From Acidaminococcaceae bacterium (lineage in GTDB: Bacteria > Bacillota > Negativicutes > Acidaminococcales > Acidaminococcaceae): 64,000 nt of DNA. The notes under the pieces were generated by a model that was given only the letters and a program-made list of their open reading frames with translations, was not told the DNA's origin and ran no database searches. The stretch is taken from NCBI GenBank assembly GCA_017405945.1, contig JAFQZL010000055.1, positions 1 through 64,000 of the forward strand, in the 5' to 3' direction. Every line of letters starts with the position of its first letter. Position 1 is the first letter of the stretch. Both the position numbers and the translations under genes were made by a program. Shown piece after piece: positions 1-8,251 of the stretch.

Positions 1-1
1 A

Positions 2-859
2 ACCACCAGCCGTTTCACCCCGGTGCTGATCAACAAACGTATCTGCCACAGCGACCATGTGATCCTGACCGGCACCATCGTGCACCACTATTTCGCCGGC
101 TACGGCGGAGGCCGCAAGGCCGTGCTGCCCGGCTGCGCCGCCACGGAGACCATCCGCCACAACCACAGCTTCATGCTGGACCCCCGGGCCGGCTTAGGCG
201 CCATGGACGGCAACCCCGTGTATGACGACCAGATGGAAGGCGTGGCCCTGTGGGCGGAAGCCATGAAGAAACGGGGCACAAGCATTTTCCTGTTCAACGC
301 GATCCTGGACGCGGAGCACCGCTTCCTGCGCATGTTCGCCGGCGATTACATCGCCGCCCACAAAGAAGCCTGCAAGTTCGTGGACCAGGTGTATGGCGTA
401 AAGATCCCGAAACAGGCCGACGTAGTTATCGTATCCTGCGGCGGCTATCCGAAAGATATCAATGTGTACCAGATGCAGAAGACCATGGACAACGCCGTGC
501 TGGCCTGCCGTCAGGGCGGTGTGGTGATCTTGCTGGCGGAATGCGAGGAAGGCAGCGGCAGTGCCGTTCTGGAAGAAACCTGTAAACGTCTGGGAAGCAT
601 CGATGCCATTGAAAAAGAAATCAAAGACCGGTTCGTCATCGGCGCCAACAAGGCCTATGCGGTGACCCGGCTGTTCCGCAAAGCACATTACATCCTGGTG
701 ACCGGGCTGGACCGTCAGATGGCGAAAGATATGCTCTTTGACGGCGCCGTGGATACCGTGGAGGAAGCCCTGGCCGCCGCGGAAAAATACGTAGGCAAGG
801 ACTACAGCGTAGTACTGATGCCGACAGGCAGCCTGACAGTGCCGCTGGTGGAAGGGTAA
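2..859 (+). CDS. larA: LarA-like nickel-dependent lactate racemase family protein, 5' truncated by window edge
   Basis: The reading frame is open from base 2, so the N-terminus lies outside the window; an internal ATG at 23 is not the real start. The protein shows the LarA (DUF2088) hallmarks: the segment VILTGTIVHHYFAGYGGGRK, then a LPGCAATETIRHNH stretch that in the family carries catalytic and nickel-pincer-binding residues. LarA interconverts D- and L-lactate (or another 2-hydroxy acid) in the cytoplasm using a nickel-pincer cofactor. About 285 residues are present of the usual ~420. LarA paralogues often act on other hydroxy acids, so the substrate is not certain. A hairpin terminator follows at 941, separating this gene from the glycan genes downstream; it is probably unrelated to them. 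Confidence 0.82.
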   Translation, partial: TTSRFTPVLINKRICHSDHVILTGTIVHHYFAGYGGGRKAVLPGCAATETIRHNHSFMLDPRAGLGAMDGNPVYDDQMEGVALWAEAMKKRGTSIFLFNAILDAEHRFLRMFAGDYIAAHKEACKFVDQVYGVKIPKQADVVIVSCGGYPKDINVYQMQKTMDNAVLACRQGGVVILLAECEEGSGSAVLEETCKRLGSIDAIEKEIKDRFVIGANKAYAVTRLFRKAHYILVTGLDRQMAKDMLFDGAVDTVEEALAAAEKYVGKDYSVVLMPTGSLTVPLVEG

Positions 860-940
860 CGGCAGAACGGTATCGCGGGTAAGACAGAACCATACGGATC
901 CCGGTTCGCACAGTGACCCGTCGATACCTGATTTACAAAC

Positions 941-991
941 AAAAGCCTCTCCGGCAAAAAGCGAGGATGCTTGGCCGCGAGGGGCTTTTTT
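941..991 (+). terminator. Rho-independent terminator after the LarA-like gene
   Basis: An 11-bp stem (941-951 with 979-989, one G-U pair) is followed by a run of six T. It ends the LarA-like transcription unit. Confidence 0.7.
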
Positions 992-1005
992 ACGAAAAGT
1001 GAAAA

Positions 1006-1055
1006 TTTCTCATTCCATGAAAGAAGACAGTTTCTCATGCCATGAAAGAAGACAG
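1006..1055 (+). repeat. Tandem 25-bp duplication spanning a start codon
   Basis: Bases 1006-1030 and 1031-1055 are two adjacent 25-base copies differing at one position (t versus g at position 8 of the unit). Each copy contains CCATGAAAGAAGACAG, so each has an ATG (1017 and 1042). Because 25 is not a multiple of three, the first ATG opens a 13-codon reading frame that stops at TAA 1056-1058, inside the main gene, while the second ATG opens the full membrane protein. Confidence 0.9.
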
Positions 1056-3045
1056 TAAAGAAAACATTAAACAAGAATCCCGTTTCACGGTATTTTTACG
1101 ACAACTGCAAACAGACCTGAAAGGCTTTGTCTGGTTCAATGTATTGTTTTTCCTGTTCCGGATTGCTTTTATCCTGTTGTTCGGCAGCCAGCTGGTCCGG
1201 GGGCTGTTTACGGCGGATACGGCCGCCGCGCTATGGCTTGGGCTGCGGATGAGCCTGAAGACCTCCGGTTTTATCATGCTCATCGGCGCCGTCCTGAGCA
1301 CGGTCCCCAAACTGTTCTTCCTCCGATGGAAAGCAGACAGTATCCGATATTACTGGTATGTGGTGTGCAACTTTGTTTTTACCCTGCTGTTTATCGCCCG
1401 CATCCCATACTATAGAATTTTTAATTCCGGTTACAACCTGATGCTCATCAACGGCAAACACGATGACACCCGGGCCATTATCCTGACGGCCGTACAGGAA
1501 TACGGACTTTTGTGGCGGCTGCCGCTGGCCATCCTGTTAACAGCCTGCCTCTGCGTGCTGCTGAAAAGATGGCTGCGGACCCCGACGCGCGCTTTTGTGT
1601 CCCACAGCAGGGGAGAAACTCTCGGCAAATCCGTGCTGATCCTGGCCGGTATAGCCGTGTTCTGGGTGTTTGTCCGGTTTGGGGGTGCCTTTGGCTATAC
1701 CCATTCCGTCAACTGGGAAAACGCCTCGCGCCTGCGGTCGAACCTGCTGAATGAAGCGGTGCTGGACGACGGGCAGGCCCTGTACCGGGTCTACAGCATG
1801 CACAAACGCATGAAAAAAACAACGGAAGTCACCTTTAACGCAGAAGAACTGCGCCGGAAAATTGCCGCAACCGGCGGCAACCCGGACAAAGGGACCCTTG
1901 ACGAAGCCTATCGGCACATTATTACCGAAGAGAAAATGCGAATCCAGCCCCGCCACATCGTGCTGGTGCTTGGGGAATCCTATTCCCAGTGGCCGTTTTT
2001 GCCAAAGTTTGACAGTGTGGGCACATACCTGACGGAAAAAGGACGCAGGTTCGCCGCTTCTCCCCGGGCCATGCAGACGCAGTATATGCTGGCCCACGGC
2101 ACCGGAACCATGCCGGCGGTGAACGGGTTTGTCTCCGGCCTGCCGGATACGGGCATCTACCTCAATTACGAAAAGGAAAGCTACGAAGAAACCTACGGCG
2201 CCGGCATCGGTTCCGTCATGAAGCAGCTGGGCTACAAAACGGTTTTCTGGTACGGCGGCTTTGGCGCCTGGCAGAACGTAGAGCGTTTTGTTACGTCCCA
2301 GAATTTTGACGAATTCCGGGATGCCGGCAGTTTTACCGGCGAACGGGGGGGCAACGCCTGGGGCGTGCCGGACAAGGTTTTGTTTGACAATGCATTAAAT
2401 TATATCAGACAGCATAAAAGCGAAAAAATCTTCCACATGATCCTGACCACTACCAACCATCCACCCTACACCATCGATCTGAAGGCAGCGGGGTTTGACA
2501 GCGAACGCGTCAAAAAGAATCTGCCGGACACCATTCCCGGCGATGCCAACACACTGAACGAACTGGGGCATATCTGGTACGCAGACCACGTCATGGGGGA
2601 ATTTGTGGAAGAAACAGAAAAAGAAATTCCGGAATCCCTGTTTGTTATTACCGGCGACCACGGGGAACGGTTCAGTTTTGCCAGGGAAATGGACCTGCAA
2701 AGCCTGTCCTCCATTCCCTGCATCTTTTACGGCAAGGGCATCGACCCCGCATGGATGCCGGAAAAACAGTTCGGATCCGCCCTGCAGGTCGCTCCCACAC
2801 TGGCCGTGCTTATTGGTCGTAAGGGAGACACTTACAGCAGTCTGGTGCCGGATCTGCTGCAAAAACAGGATTTTGTATTTAATCACCGGCTGTGGGGGGA
2901 CGCGGCCGGAATGCATGAACAGCGTGTATCTGAAACAGGCCGGGATCGGACAAAAAAAGCCATGGCCCCGGCACACCGGAAGCAGATAGAACAACTGCGG
3001 CAGATTGCGGCCTGGCGGATCCTGAAAGGGAACCGGATAAAATGA
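1042..3045 (+). CDS. LTA synthase/sulfatase-fold membrane phosphotransferase
   Basis: A 667-residue protein with about five membrane segments in its first ~210 residues and an extracytoplasmic alkaline-phosphatase/sulfatase-fold domain from about 300. Visible metal and active-site elements are LGES (310-313), a GTGTMPAVNG segment whose Thr near 356 is the probable nucleophile, and GDHGE near 540. Lipoteichoic acid synthases and related enzymes use this layout to transfer phosphoglycerol or phosphoethanolamine groups outside the membrane. In an LPS-making diderm the acceptor may be LPS or another glycan; this is inference. The start is the ATG in the second copy of a 25-bp tandem repeat. No strong Shine-Dalgarno sequence is visible. 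Confidence 0.8.
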   Translation: MKEDSKENIKQESRFTVFLRQLQTDLKGFVWFNVLFFLFRIAFILLFGSQLVRGLFTADTAAALWLGLRMSLKTSGFIMLIGAVLSTVPKLFFLRWKADSIRYYWYVVCNFVFTLLFIARIPYYRIFNSGYNLMLINGKHDDTRAIILTAVQEYGLLWRLPLAILLTACLCVLLKRWLRTPTRAFVSHSRGETLGKSVLILAGIAVFWVFVRFGGAFGYTHSVNWENASRLRSNLLNEAVLDDGQALYRVYSMHKRMKKTTEVTFNAEELRRKIAATGGNPDKGTLDEAYRHIITEEKMRIQPRHIVLVLGESYSQWPFLPKFDSVGTYLTEKGRRFAASPRAMQTQYMLAHGTGTMPAVNGFVSGLPDTGIYLNYEKESYEETYGAGIGSVMKQLGYKTVFWYGGFGAWQNVERFVTSQNFDEFRDAGSFTGERGGNAWGVPDKVLFDNALNYIRQHKSEKIFHMILTTTNHPPYTIDLKAAGFDSERVKKNLPDTIPGDANTLNELGHIWYADHVMGEFVEETEKEIPESLFVITGDHGERFSFAREMDLQSLSSIPCIFYGKGIDPAWMPEKQFGSALQVAPTLAVLIGRKGDTYSSLVPDLLQKQDFVFNHRLWGDAAGMHEQRVSETGRDRTKKAMAPAHRKQIEQLRQIAAWRILKGNRIK

Positions 3046-3056
3046 TGTCCGCAATG

Positions 3057-3085
3057 TTTTCATTATACGTTAAAAATGGTATAAT
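3057..3085 (+). promoter_or_regulatory. Sigma70-type promoter for the VirK/YbjX-like gene
   Basis: A -35 TTTTCA (3057-3062), a 17-nt spacer and a perfect -10 TATAAT (3080-3085) lie 39 nt upstream of the start codon; an AGGAG ribosome site follows at about 3113. Confidence 0.6.
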
Positions 3086-3123
3086 AAAATGATAAGTAAT
3101 AACTGATAGTACAGGAGACCACA

Positions 3124-4056
3124 ATGGATGAATCAATCCTGCGGGAAGCAGGGCACCGCCTTTACGTAACCAGCCGTCTGAAAGAGATGAAACGGTATCT
3201 GGTGTTCCGTGCCCGCTGCCGCATGCACAAGGATGTTGTTGGCGATCTGCTTGATTTTTTTGCGGAAACCCAGCTGCGCAAAGATATGTTAAAAGGGATG
3301 CCTGCCTTTATCGAGCAGGTGACCCGGGCTTTCTTTTATAAAGATTCGGATTACGCGGGACGCTCTGAACTGATCAAAAACCACATACGGTATATGGAAA
3401 AGCGCTTTACGAAGGAAGCGCTTACGAAACTCTACATAGATGTAGACGTAAAAGAGAATGCCGGCCAGAAAATCCCGCTATGGGAAGATACTTTTGAAGG
3501 CAAACCGCTCCGTATGTCGCTCTATTTCCATGCGGGGCAATATAAGGAAGGCTGCCTTTCCCTGATCCTGACATGGGACGGGGAAGCTTTTTACCAGATC
3601 ATGTTCTGGTTCGGTCCCGACATGGGGAAAACCGGCGACGCCGTCTGGGTCGGCGCCCTGCAGGGCCCCAATCACGACAGCGATGCCATCAAGCGGATGA
3701 CCAAGGCGTTTTTCGGTTACCGGCCCAAGAACCTGATTTTCTACGGACTTCGCAATCTGGCCCGCTGCCTTGGCATCAGCAAAATCTACGGGGTGACCAA
3801 CGAAGGCTACTATGCCATGAATCATATCCGCCTCGACCGCAAACTGAAAACCGACTTCGCCGCGTTCTGGAAAGAATGCGAAGGCGAACCCTGTGAGGCG
3901 GACAAGCGCTTCTACGTGATGCCGGTGAAAGAATACCGCAAAGACATGAGCGAGCTGAAGCCCTCCAAACGGGCCCAGCACCGCCGCCGGTTCGGGAAGC
4001 TGGACACCATTGACGCGGCGTTTGATGAAAGCTGCAAAAGGCTGCTGAAAGATTAA
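3124..4056 (+). CDS. VirK/YbjX family protein (DUF535)
   Basis: A 310-residue protein matching the VirK/YbjX (DUF535) family by overall length and by segments such as WVGALQGPNH, the adjacent YRPKNLIFYGLRNLAR stretch and the ending SKRAQHRRRFGKLD. Family members occur in Gram-negative bacteria and are linked to outer-membrane or antimicrobial-peptide resistance functions, but no biochemical activity is established. No signal peptide or membrane segment is evident, so the product is probably cytoplasmic. It has its own good promoter and an ACAGGAGACCACA ribosome site. It sits just upstream of an LPS-core glycosyltransferase, which agrees with an envelope role. Confidence 0.75.
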   Translation: MDESILREAGHRLYVTSRLKEMKRYLVFRARCRMHKDVVGDLLDFFAETQLRKDMLKGMPAFIEQVTRAFFYKDSDYAGRSELIKNHIRYMEKRFTKEALTKLYIDVDVKENAGQKIPLWEDTFEGKPLRMSLYFHAGQYKEGCLSLILTWDGEAFYQIMFWFGPDMGKTGDAVWVGALQGPNHDSDAIKRMTKAFFGYRPKNLIFYGLRNLARCLGISKIYGVTNEGYYAMNHIRLDRKLKTDFAAFWKECEGEPCEADKRFYVMPVKEYRKDMSELKPSKRAQHRRRFGKLDTIDAAFDESCKRLLKD

Positions 4057-4083
4057 ATAAATGCATTTTTAACAGATAAGGGT

Positions 4084-4842
4084 ATGCTAAGCGTAATCAT
4101 CTTAACCAAAAATGAAGAAAAAGATATAGAAGCGGCGATCCAAAACGCCCGGCAGTGCGCGGATGAGGTGCTGGTTGTGGATTCCGGCAGTACGGACAGG
4201 ACGGTGGAACTGGCGGAAAAAAACGGCGCCCGGGTAGTGTTCCGCGCCTGGGACAACGATTTTGCCGCCCAGCGTAATTTTGCCCTGTCACAGACAGACG
4301 CTGACTGGGTGCTGTATCTGGATGCGGACGAGCGCATGAATGACGAGCTGACCGGCGCTGTTAAAAAAGTTGTTTCCGCCGGCCCGTCAGATGCAGGAAA
4401 GAAGCAGTACAGACTGCAGCGGAAGTCCGTAGCGTTTGGGAAAAAATTCAGTTACGGCCCCCTGTATCCCGACTGGGTTACCCGGTTGTTTCCGGGGAAA
4501 AACGTGACCTGGGCGGGGAAGGTGCATGAGCATCCGGAATGCAGCCTGCCTCTGGAAAAACTGCCCGGACATATTGAACACTACACCTACCGGGACTGGC
4601 AGGAGTGGGAAGAAAAAATGAGCCGCTATTCCACCATCTGGGCGGAAGAAGCCTGGCAAAAAGGCAGACGCGCCTCGCTGCCTGAGGCGCTGCTGCACGG
4701 GATCGGAAGCCTTTTCAGCACGCTGCTCCTGCGCCGCGGTTTTCTGGACGGCTGGATGGGGATATGCCTGAGCTGTATGTATTTTTCCTATACAATGCTG
4801 AAGTACCTGAAGCTGTATCATAAGCAGAAAACGCCTGAGTAA
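4084..4842 (+). CDS. LPS-core glycosyltransferase, family 2 (WaaE/KdtX-like)
   Basis: A 252-residue GT-A enzyme. It opens with LSVIILTKNEEKDIEAAI, then VVDSGSTDRT (nucleotide-binding) and the DxD-like LYLDADERM near residue 80. The short length, the QRNFAL segment and the WAGKVHEHPE segment near residue 140 are typical of WaaE/KdtX enzymes that add glucose to the LPS inner core. Such enzymes work at the cytoplasmic face of the inner membrane. It is followed by two hairpins (4849-4900) that probably end the unit begun at 3057. The exact sugar and acceptor cannot be read from the sequence. Confidence 0.8.
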   Translation: MLSVIILTKNEEKDIEAAIQNARQCADEVLVVDSGSTDRTVELAEKNGARVVFRAWDNDFAAQRNFALSQTDADWVLYLDADERMNDELTGAVKKVVSAGPSDAGKKQYRLQRKSVAFGKKFSYGPLYPDWVTRLFPGKNVTWAGKVHEHPECSLPLEKLPGHIEHYTYRDWQEWEEKMSRYSTIWAEEAWQKGRRASLPEALLHGIGSLFSTLLLRRGFLDGWMGICLSCMYFSYTMLKYLKLYHKQKTPE

Positions 4843-4848
4843 GCACAA

Positions 4849-4900
4849 AAAACCGGGTTAAAACCCGGTTTGCCATGATAAAACACGGTTTCCGTGTTTT
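4849..4900 (+). terminator. Two consecutive hairpins, probable tandem terminators
   Basis: AAACCGGGTT pairs with AACCCGGTTT (4849-4871) and AAAACACGG pairs with CCGTGTTTT (4880-4900). Both arms are flanked by A and T, so each could terminate in either direction. Confidence 0.6.
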
Positions 4901-4929
4901 ACAGATAAAGGTTGCACATAGGAGTCGGA

Positions 4930-5895
4930 ATGCCTGAGTTATCGGTTATCGTGCCTGTATATAAGGCTGAAAACTACATACACAAATGCATTGATTCCAT
5001 CTTAAACCAGTCCTTTCGTGATTACGAGCTGATTTTGGTGGATGACGGTTCTCCTGACCGCTGCGGCGTAATTTGTGATGAATACGCGGAGCGGGATGCC
5101 CGGATAAAAGTAATCCACAAACGGAACGGCGGCGTCAGTGAGGCGCGCAATGTGGGGCTGGATATTGCCGGGGGTACGTATATTTCCTTTATCGACCCGG
5201 ACGACTGGGTGGAACCGGAGCTGTTTCATGAGACGGTTGGTTTTTGTAAAAACAGGCAGACGGATATTGTCTGCTTTGAGGTCTGCGAGGTAAGAAACGG
5301 CAGGAAACGGTTCCACTACCGTTTTGATTCAGACAAAGTTTTTACTGCAGGAGAAGCTTTGGAAAAGATTCTTGTGGATATAATCGACAATTCGCCCTGC
5401 AACAAGATTTATAAAAAAGCAGTATGGAACGGTGTGCGCTTTCCCGCCGGCAGACGGTTTGAAGACGTCGCGACGATTTACAAAACGTTTTGCAATGCGG
5501 AAAAGATCGGTTACATAAAAAAGTATTTCTATTATTACCTGAAACATGAAGGCAGCGCCATTGCGTTGTCCTTTGACGCGCAGCGGCGGTATGAATGCTT
5601 TCTGGGATATAAAGAACGTTACGAATTTTCCGGACAGTATTGCAGGGAAGCGGAAGAAAAATGTAAAACTTTTGCGGTGAACGCGGCTGTTTCCACTGTA
5701 ACCGCACTGGCAGCGGGCAGCGGTCATATTGGCGAAAGCGAGAAAGAAAACCTGTACGGTTTCCTGCATAACCTGCAGGGGGACATTAAATACCTGAAAG
5801 CAAAAAACAGGCTGCTGTTGTGGGGAATCCGTCACTGTCCTTTCATCAATAAAGTTTACGGGAAGTTATCGTTGTGGAGCAAAAAGCTGAGATGA
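4930..5895 (+). CDS. Glycosyltransferase family 2
   Basis: A GT-A glycosyltransferase of about 321 residues. Seen: LSVIVPVYKAENYIHKCIDS, VDDGSPDRCG (nucleotide site) and the catalytic-metal motif FIDPDDWVEP. The GGVSEARNVG segment is standard for EpsJ/WcaA-type enzymes. The frame could be extended to a TTG at 4912, but AGGAG at 4920-4924 is correctly spaced for ATG 4930, which also begins directly before the conserved strand, so 4930 is preferred. It lies between LPS-core genes and probably adds a sugar to the core or to a lipid-linked glycan. Donor and acceptor are unknown. Confidence 0.85.
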   Translation: MPELSVIVPVYKAENYIHKCIDSILNQSFRDYELILVDDGSPDRCGVICDEYAERDARIKVIHKRNGGVSEARNVGLDIAGGTYISFIDPDDWVEPELFHETVGFCKNRQTDIVCFEVCEVRNGRKRFHYRFDSDKVFTAGEALEKILVDIIDNSPCNKIYKKAVWNGVRFPAGRRFEDVATIYKTFCNAEKIGYIKKYFYYYLKHEGSAIALSFDAQRRYECFLGYKERYEFSGQYCREAEEKCKTFAVNAAVSTVTALAAGSGHIGESEKENLYGFLHNLQGDIKYLKAKNRLLLWGIRHCPFINKVYGKLSLWSKKLR

Positions 5896-5936
5896 TTTTT
5901 TATCGGACTTTTTTGGCCTGGAGTTAACTGTAAGGC

Positions 5937-6965
5937 ATGGATATCAAAAACAGAGAGTATAAAAACATCCTCATTATCAAAATGAGCTCGCTGGGTGACG
6001 TTTTGCACACCCTGCCGGCTGTGGCGGCGTTGCGGAAAGGGTTCCCCAAAGCCCGGCTGACATGGCTGGTGCACCCGCAGTTCGGCGATTTTGTGCCGGA
6101 CCCGCCCATCATTGACGAAGTGCTTTATTTTGATAAGGTAAAATTTAATAAGATGGGCCCCGGGGGAAAATGGTCGTATTTCAGGGAAATGCGGGATTTG
6201 CTTCACAGCCGTCATTTCGATCTGGTCATTGATATGCATGGCTTATTTAAAAGCGCGGTGCTGGCAGCCATCAGCGGCTGTGATAACCGCATCGGTTTCT
6301 GTGAGATGTGGGAAGGCAGCGGCTATATAAGCAAACCCATCCGGGGAGAACATGCCGAAGGCCACGCAATCGAGCAGTATCTGGACGTGGCCCGTTATCT
6401 GGGCTGCCCGGCGGACGAAATCGTGTTCCCCCTGCCGGACCTGCAAAAGGAATGGCAGGCCGTGCAGCAAAAAACAGACGCTGTCCGGAAACCGTATGTG
6501 GTGCTCGTTCCCGGCGCCCGCTGGGATACCAAAGTCTGGCCGGCGGAACATTTCGCAAAACTGGCGGACATGATCCTGCGGGACGGAAAACAGGTCGTGC
6601 TGGCCGGGGACTCGGAGGATGCCCCCACAGGGGCGCAAATCGCCGGGATGACGCCCGGGGTTACAGACCTGACGGGAAAGACCGGCCTGCGGGAGCTGGG
6701 GGCGCTGATCCGGCATTGTACGCTGTATATCAGCGCGGATACCGGTCCGCTGTTTATCGCGACGGCCATGAAAAAACCGCTGATCGCCCTGTACGGGCCT
6801 ACCCGCCCGGACAAGACCGGCCCTTACGGAAATGAGGACGCGGTGGTCATAAAAGCGCCGGTACCCTGCGCAGGCTGCCTGAAGAGGCATTGCCGGAAAT
6901 GGATCTGTATGCAGTCCATCACGCCGGAAATGGTGTTTGAAGAGTATAAGAAAAAAGTGCAGTGA
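5937..6965 (+). CDS. ADP-heptose:LPS heptosyltransferase family protein (GT9)
   Basis: A 342-residue GT-B enzyme of the WaaC/WaaF/RfaF family. Seen: KMSSLGDVLHTLPAVAALRK at the N-terminus, VLVPGARWDTKVWP in the middle and SADTGPLFIATAMKKP followed by ALYGPTRPD in the donor-binding half. A cysteine-rich tail, CAGCLKRHCRKWICM, matches the C-terminal cysteine pattern found in many heptosyltransferases. These enzymes transfer L-glycero-D-manno-heptose to the LPS inner core, which is one of the strongest signs that this organism makes LPS. The next gene begins about 40 nt after its stop codon. Confidence 0.88.
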   Translation: MDIKNREYKNILIIKMSSLGDVLHTLPAVAALRKGFPKARLTWLVHPQFGDFVPDPPIIDEVLYFDKVKFNKMGPGGKWSYFREMRDLLHSRHFDLVIDMHGLFKSAVLAAISGCDNRIGFCEMWEGSGYISKPIRGEHAEGHAIEQYLDVARYLGCPADEIVFPLPDLQKEWQAVQQKTDAVRKPYVVLVPGARWDTKVWPAEHFAKLADMILRDGKQVVLAGDSEDAPTGAQIAGMTPGVTDLTGKTGLRELGALIRHCTLYISADTGPLFIATAMKKPLIALYGPTRPDKTGPYGNEDAVVIKAPVPCAGCLKRHCRKWICMQSITPEMVFEEYKKKVQ

Positions 6966-7008
6966 AGAACGGTTGATCCGGTTCAGCCGTGGAAGAAAGG
7001 TGATTGAC

Positions 7009-8238
7009 TTGCCATATCCCGAAGACCGCAAACTGGTAAAATACATGGCATTTTTTATCGGGCTTATGATATGTGTGTTACGCATTTCAACAGCAGCCAT
7101 GCAGTCGGCCTGCGGAATCGCCACTTTATTGGGCCTTATCTTATGGTATAAAAATAAAGACAGCCTTGCCATTTCTGAAGAAATACAAGGCTATCTGAAA
7201 GCGTATGGAGTATTTCTCCTGTCCTTACTGCCTTCCGTTATCTTTTCCGATAATCCGGCCGCAAGCGCAAAAGAGTTTGCCAATTTATGGATCTGGCGGT
7301 TTGTAGTCTTTGTTTTAATTGTGGCTTTCATTAAACAGAGAGAGTATCTGGTCAATATGCTGACAGGCGTCTTGACGGTGATTTCCGTGGAATGTCTGTT
7401 TACACTGGTAGAAGTATTGAAGCACACAAGACTGGACGGGCGTGGCGCCGGGTTTGACCGCCTGGTGCTGCCGCTGGGAGGCATCATGTGCATGATGCTG
7501 CCCGTCGTATTAGTTATTCTTATGGATTCCCGCTTTGAGAAGAAACTGAAAAAAGCCGCTTCTTTTTCCACAATCAGCATTCTGGTGGGGCTGCTTTGCA
7601 ACAAAAGCCGGGGGGCCTGGCTGACAGAACTGGTCGTGGTTCCCATTGCAACGTTTCAATATTTAAAACAAAATAAAAAACGCCTGCTGGCGGTTGTGGC
7701 TGTTTTTTTAGGAATTCTGGGTTTCATGCTGAGCAGTCCCCATTATGTGCAACGGATACAGTCTATCACCAATACCACTACGGACCGGTCAAACGCGGAC
7801 CGGATCTGGTCCTGGAAATCGGCGGAAAAAATGATCCGGGACCATCCGGTAACCGGGGTCGGTGTGGAACGGTTCCAGAAACACTATCAAAAATACAGAT
7901 TTAAACAGGAAAAACAGAATCTGGGCCACACGCATAATAATTTTATTCATATAGCTACCGAAAGCGGAATCACAGGTCTCGCAGGCCTTATCTGTTTTCA
8001 GGGTTTCTGGCTTTATACAAGTTTTCGGAATTACCGTAAGAACAAAAACCCCTATGATATTCTTATTTTTACAACCTGTCTGGGTTATATCTGCATTTTC
8101 GGGCAGATCGACTATACGCTGGGTATTTCGGACGGGATGCGCATCATGTGGTTTTTGCTTGCGGTGCTGTTGCAGCTGAAGGAAACAGAAAAGCTGTGCC
8201 AATCAGGCCCTGCTGAAATAAAACAACACATTTTTTAA
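7009..8238 (+). CDS. waaL: O-antigen ligase-like membrane protein (WaaL/Wzy_C family)
   Basis: A roughly 410-residue polytopic membrane protein with about ten hydrophobic segments. A large extracytoplasmic loop near residues 240-320 contains DRIWSWKSAEKMIRDHPVTG and GHTHNNFIHIATESG, the pattern of the Wzy_C/O-antigen-ligase family. WaaL joins lipid-linked O-antigen to lipid A-core at the periplasmic face. The position next to a heptosyltransferase favours WaaL over a Wzy polymerase, but the two are hard to separate by sequence. The frame extends to TTG 6937 and GTG 7000; TTG 7009 is chosen because AGAAAGG lies at 6994-7000, 8 nt before it. ATG 7045 is a further alternative. Confidence 0.78.
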   Translation: MPYPEDRKLVKYMAFFIGLMICVLRISTAAMQSACGIATLLGLILWYKNKDSLAISEEIQGYLKAYGVFLLSLLPSVIFSDNPAASAKEFANLWIWRFVVFVLIVAFIKQREYLVNMLTGVLTVISVECLFTLVEVLKHTRLDGRGAGFDRLVLPLGGIMCMMLPVVLVILMDSRFEKKLKKAASFSTISILVGLLCNKSRGAWLTELVVVPIATFQYLKQNKKRLLAVVAVFLGILGFMLSSPHYVQRIQSITNTTTDRSNADRIWSWKSAEKMIRDHPVTGVGVERFQKHYQKYRFKQEKQNLGHTHNNFIHIATESGITGLAGLICFQGFWLYTSFRNYRKNKNPYDILIFTTCLGYICIFGQIDYTLGISDGMRIMWFLLAVLLQLKETEKLCQSGPAEIKQHIF

Positions 8239-8251
8239 GAGGGGGATTCGT

